Notes under the pieces: generated by a model | Told to the model about the DNA's origin: nothing | Databases searched by the model: none | What the model saw: only the letters and a program-made list of their open reading frames with translations | Translations under genes and position numbers: made by a program | From: a virus | Virus record (IMG/VR): IMGVR_UViG_3300023184_000029 | Location: 62,001 to 126,000 of that record | Strand: one strand, 5' to 3' | Length of the DNA stretch: 64,000 nt | Part shown: positions 60,965 to 64,000 of the stretch, in pieces | How positions within the stretch are numbered: the stretch's first letter is position 1 | Layout: every line of letters starts with the position of its first letter

Positions 60965-61297
60965 ATGAATAATATAGAAAGATTATTATCTAATATTGAG
61001 ACTAGAATTAAAACTACTATGATAGGTTCATTAGCTAGATTTGAAGAATCTTTTGATCACTTATGGGAAGAAGATACTGAAAAAGCTGCTATGTATTATA
61101 ACTTATGGGAACAAACCAGAAATAATATTTTAAATAATGGCAATAATCAATTAAGAGCAGCCATTGATGAATTATCAGATTATCTTTATAATAATGTGAG
61201 GGTTCCTAACAATAAGCCTAAATTTGAAAATAAGTATCATTATAAGTTGTTTTTTAATAATCCGGACCATAAAAATAATAAAGGAGACAGAGAATGA
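60965..61297 (+). CDS. putative tail-assembly protein
   Basis: 110-aa helical protein (MIGSLARFEESFDHLWEEDT). Overlaps the next gene by 4 nt. Similar in size to the first product of tail-chaperone gene pairs; no slippery sequence was looked for systematically. Confidence 0.6.
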   Translation: MNNIERLLSNIETRIKTTMIGSLARFEESFDHLWEEDTEKAAMYYNLWEQTRNNILNNGNNQLRAAIDELSDYLYNNVRVPNNKPKFENKYHYKLFFNNPDHKNNKGDRE

Positions 61298-62160
61298 AGA
61301 CTAAGACTTTTAAAGTAGAAGTAGATACCAAGGAAAGAGAGATACTAGTTAAATCTCCGTCTTTAAATGATCAGAGAGAGGCCCAGAAGATATATAATCA
61401 GGCTTTTACCGACGCTATCAAATCAAAGAGCGTTGTACGAGCCAAGCTGGATGATTTGCTACAAGATCAGGGACTATGGAATGATGAAAAACAGGCTAAG
61501 TTTTCTGAACTACAAAGAAAACTACTAGACGGAGAAAAAAGACTAGCAAAGGGAGGCTTTAGTTTAAATGAGGCCAAAGACTTGGCTATTGAGATGAAAG
61601 ATACTAGAGATCAAATTAGAGATCTTATTAGTGTCAAAACTTCTTTGGATAATCATAGTGCTGAAGGACAAGCAGATAATGCTAGATTTAACTACTTAGT
61701 ATCAGCCTGTGTGGTGTATAACGATACTAAAGAGCCAGTTTTTAGTAATATGGAAGATTATCTAAATAGGGGCTCAGAACAAGTAGCAGCACTTGCAGCT
61801 CAGAATTTGGCTAATATGCTTTACGGTTTGGATAATGATTATGAAAGTAATTTGCCTGAAAATAAGTTTCTAAAGAAATATAAATTTATTGATGACAAAT
61901 TAAGAATGATTGATAAAAAAGGAAGACTGATTGATTCAGAAGGAAGACTGGTGGATGAAAATGGTAGATTCATTGATGATCAGGGTAATTTTATTGATAA
62001 GTTTGGTAACAGAGTAGATGCAGACGGAGAATATATTGTTGAGACACAACCGTTTTTAGACGAAAATGGAAAGCCTATTATTGATGAAGACACTAGTGAT
62101 AAACCAGAATCAAATCAATCAGTATCTGAAAATACTTCAGAGGAAAACAAGACTGGCTGA
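61294..62160 (+). CDS. putative tail-assembly chaperone with C-terminal repeats
   Basis: 288-aa protein. Residues 1-190 are helical, with KTKTFKVEVDTKEREILVKS at the start. Residues ~205-265 are a run of 8-residue repeats (IDSEGRLV, DENGRFID, DQGNFIDK, FGNRVDAD), unusual for a chaperone, and the tail is acidic. It is directly upstream of the tape measure, so a chaperone role is likely; the repeats may bind the tape measure. Confidence 0.62.
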   Translation: MKTKTFKVEVDTKEREILVKSPSLNDQREAQKIYNQAFTDAIKSKSVVRAKLDDLLQDQGLWNDEKQAKFSELQRKLLDGEKRLAKGGFSLNEAKDLAIEMKDTRDQIRDLISVKTSLDNHSAEGQADNARFNYLVSACVVYNDTKEPVFSNMEDYLNRGSEQVAALAAQNLANMLYGLDNDYESNLPENKFLKKYKFIDDKLRMIDKKGRLIDSEGRLVDENGRFIDDQGNFIDKFGNRVDADGEYIVETQPFLDENGKPIIDEDTSDKPESNQSVSENTSEENKTG

Positions 62161-62195
62161 TAATATTTATTTTTTATTATATCGATTATATACAG

Positions 62196-62234
62196 ATCCC
62201 TGTGCGCTACTATTGTGCATAGGGATTTGTTTTT
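62196..62234 (+). terminator. intrinsic terminator before tape measure
   Basis: ATCCCT stem closing with AGGGAT, with inner TGC/GCA pairing, followed by TTGTTTTT. It separates the chaperone transcript from the tape-measure gene. Confidence 0.8.
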
Positions 62235-62265
62235 ATACATTTAAATTCTAAGAGAAATTTTATAT

Positions 62266-64000
62266 ATGTCATCAGCTTTTAATTTAACCGCACAGCTAAA
62301 TCTTAGAGGACCATCTAATATTGGAAATATAGTTTCTAATATTCGTAGACAGCTTGGTACTATCAATAGCACTGTTAATTTAACAGTTAATCCAAACGCC
62401 GTTACCGGAGTTGGAAGACTTAATGCTTCATTGGTAACATTAAATACCACATTAGCCCAGACACAAACATCAGCAAATGCCGCAGCATCAGCAATTGCTA
62501 ATTTTGCTCAAGCATTTAATACCAATGCTGTAGGTAGAACTACACAACAGCTTAATGCTGCTGTAAATACTACTAATAATTTATCTAGAGCCACTTCTAA
62601 TACTTCTAGACAAATTCAGATGGCTCATTCAGAAATGGCAGAGTTCGGTAGACAATCTTATCTAGCTATTAGAAGATTTGCTGCATTTAGTATAGTAACA
62701 GGAGGTGTTTTTGCATTAACCAATGCTATTAAAGGAGGTATTTCTGCTTATGTAGATTATAATCAAGAACTGGTTAAACTACAACAGGTTACCGGAGGAT
62801 CCGCAGAATCTTTGAAGGGTTTGGAAAAAGAGATTACGGGCTTATCAACAAACTTAGGAGTTTCTTCTGGAGAGTTAACAAAAATTTCGTCTACTTTGGC
62901 TCAGGCAGGATTGAGCGCTAGAGATACTGAAAGAGCACTTAAGGCTTTGGCTTTAAGCTCATTAGCTCCGTCTTTTGATGATATGAATAGAACGGTAGAA
63001 GGTTCTATTGCTTTAATGAGACAGTTTGATATTAGTGCCAAAGATTTAGAGGCTTCATTAGGCTCTATAAATTCTGTTGCAGCAAAATTTGCAGTAGAAT
63101 CTAGTGATATTATTGCTGCTATTCAGCGTACTGGTGGTGTGTTTGCTGCTGCTAGTAGAGGAGTAAGTGAAGGTAAACAGGCTTTAAATGAATTTATTGC
63201 TGTATTTACTAGTGTTCGAGCCACCACTCGTGAAAGTGCAGAAACTATTGCTACTGGCTTAAGAACTATCTTTACTCGTATCCAGAGAGGTAGTACTATT
63301 GAAGCGTTGAAAGAATTCAATGTTAATCTTACTGACGCTCAGGGTAAATTTGTTGGAGCTTACAAAGCTATTGAACTACTATCCAAAGGTTTGAGTAGCA
63401 TAGATCCTAGAGATTTAAAGTTTTCTCAGATCGTTGAGGAGCTTGGTGGTTTTCGTCAGATAGGCAAAGTTATTCCCCTTATTCAGCAATTCGGCACTGC
63501 ACAAGAAGCTTTAGCAGTAGCTCAACAAGGACAAGGTTCTTTGGCTGAGGATTCTATTAAAGCACAATTATCTTTAGCAAATCAAATATCCAAAGTAAGA
63601 GAAGAATTTTTAGCTTTATTTAGAGATATCGGGGGCTCTGATAGTTTTCAGCTTTTAACTAAAGGAGCGCTTGGTCTTGCAAGTGGTCTCATTAAATTAG
63701 CCGATGGTGCTAAGGGTGTGTTGCCGGTATTAGGTATGCTTTTAGCATTTAAGGGAGCACAGGCTGCTACACAATTTGGATTAGGATTCGTAGGAGCTAT
63801 GAGACAAGGCTCTACTGGTAGAAGACGAGCTAGTGGTGGACCCATCAATAGATATGCTGCTGGCGGGCCTGTGGATGTGGATGTTGCATTAATGCCGGGA
63901 GAAACTGTGGTATATCCTGATGCTGTTAGTAGGATTGGAGTATCTAGATTAAGACAATTAAATCATGCGGATAAAAATGGAATAGCGGGTAAAAGAAGAG
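62266..64000 (+). CDS. tail tape-measure protein (5' part, runs off the window)
   Basis: At least 578 codons, open to the window end. MSSAFNLTAQLNLRGPSNIG starts a long helical protein with a TP901-type core: LSTNLGVSSGELTKISSTLA, ALKALALSSLAPSFDDMNRT, TRESAETIATGLRTIFTRIQ and GAGLASGLIKLADGAKGV-like segments. AAGGPVDVDVALMPGETVVY closes the visible part. It sets tail length and threads the tail tube. RBS AAGAGAAATT; complete length unknown. Confidence 0.85.
   Translation, partial: MSSAFNLTAQLNLRGPSNIGNIVSNIRRQLGTINSTVNLTVNPNAVTGVGRLNASLVTLNTTLAQTQTSANAAASAIANFAQAFNTNAVGRTTQQLNAAVNTTNNLSRATSNTSRQIQMAHSEMAEFGRQSYLAIRRFAAFSIVTGGVFALTNAIKGGISAYVDYNQELVKLQQVTGGSAESLKGLEKEITGLSTNLGVSSGELTKISSTLAQAGLSARDTERALKALALSSLAPSFDDMNRTVEGSIALMRQFDISAKDLEASLGSINSVAAKFAVESSDIIAAIQRTGGVFAAASRGVSEGKQALNEFIAVFTSVRATTRESAETIATGLRTIFTRIQRGSTIEALKEFNVNLTDAQGKFVGAYKAIELLSKGLSSIDPRDLKFSQIVEELGGFRQIGKVIPLIQQFGTAQEALAVAQQGQGSLAEDSIKAQLSLANQISKVREEFLALFRDIGGSDSFQLLTKGALGLASGLIKLADGAKGVLPVLGMLLAFKGAQAATQFGLGFVGAMRQGSTGRRRASGGPINRYAAGGPVDVDVALMPGETVVYPDAVSRIGVSRLRQLNHADKNGIAGKRR

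Overview
This window is part of a large tailed-phage (Caudoviricetes-type) genome. It carries a complete head and tail module on the + strand (sigma-like factor, small and large terminase, portal, capsid protease, capsid, connectors, tail tube, chaperone-like genes and the start of a tape measure). A dense array of tiny accessory genes lies on the - strand. The DNA is AT-rich, and eight tRNA genes serve A/T-rich codons. The host is probably a planctomycete (inference): a subtilisin-like protease carries an N-terminal LExRTxLS motif like the LEPR-xLL motif of planctomycete surface proteins, and three small secreted proteins look planctomycete-like.

Layout. 1-15.0 kb (-): tightly overlapping small genes (TAATG and ATGA junctions). 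They include two metallophosphoesterases, a phosphoribosyltransferase, an ASCH protein, a methyltransferase pair with a QueC-like PP-loop ATPase, a Nudix hydrolase, secreted proteins, and many membrane or zinc-ribbon microproteins that are shorter than usual gene-calling limits. 15.2-33.3 kb (-): an unusual cassette array. Each gene or short operon has its own TTGACA/TAGAAT promoter, usually with a conserved CCGATAAT spacer motif, and ends in an imperfect palindromic repeat. Sixteen copies are an ~85 bp paired-hairpin element and seven are an unrelated ~48 bp hairpin element (R). A tRNA cluster with two oppositely oriented HNH genes lies inside this array, and several gene-free stretches look like structured RNA. 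33.4-35.3 kb (-): protease, secreted protein and AT-hook regulator, divergent from the late region. 35.3-64 kb (+): virion operon, with a GDP-mannose dehydratase, an HNH protein and an ERCC4-type nuclease among the packaging genes, and receptor-binding genes of abruptly different base composition at 49.5-53.3 kb.

How it works together (inference). The - strand genes look like early or host-takeover functions expressed from many small sigma70-type units. The sigma-like gene opens the + strand late operon, which starts at a palindrome-containing divergent promoter region at 35.3 kb. The two repeat families at cassette 3' ends could be processing or termination structures, or sites that let cassettes be shuffled. 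This cassette array is the best candidate for an undescribed system in the window. No integrase, reverse transcriptase, CRISPR array or lysis gene was recognised.
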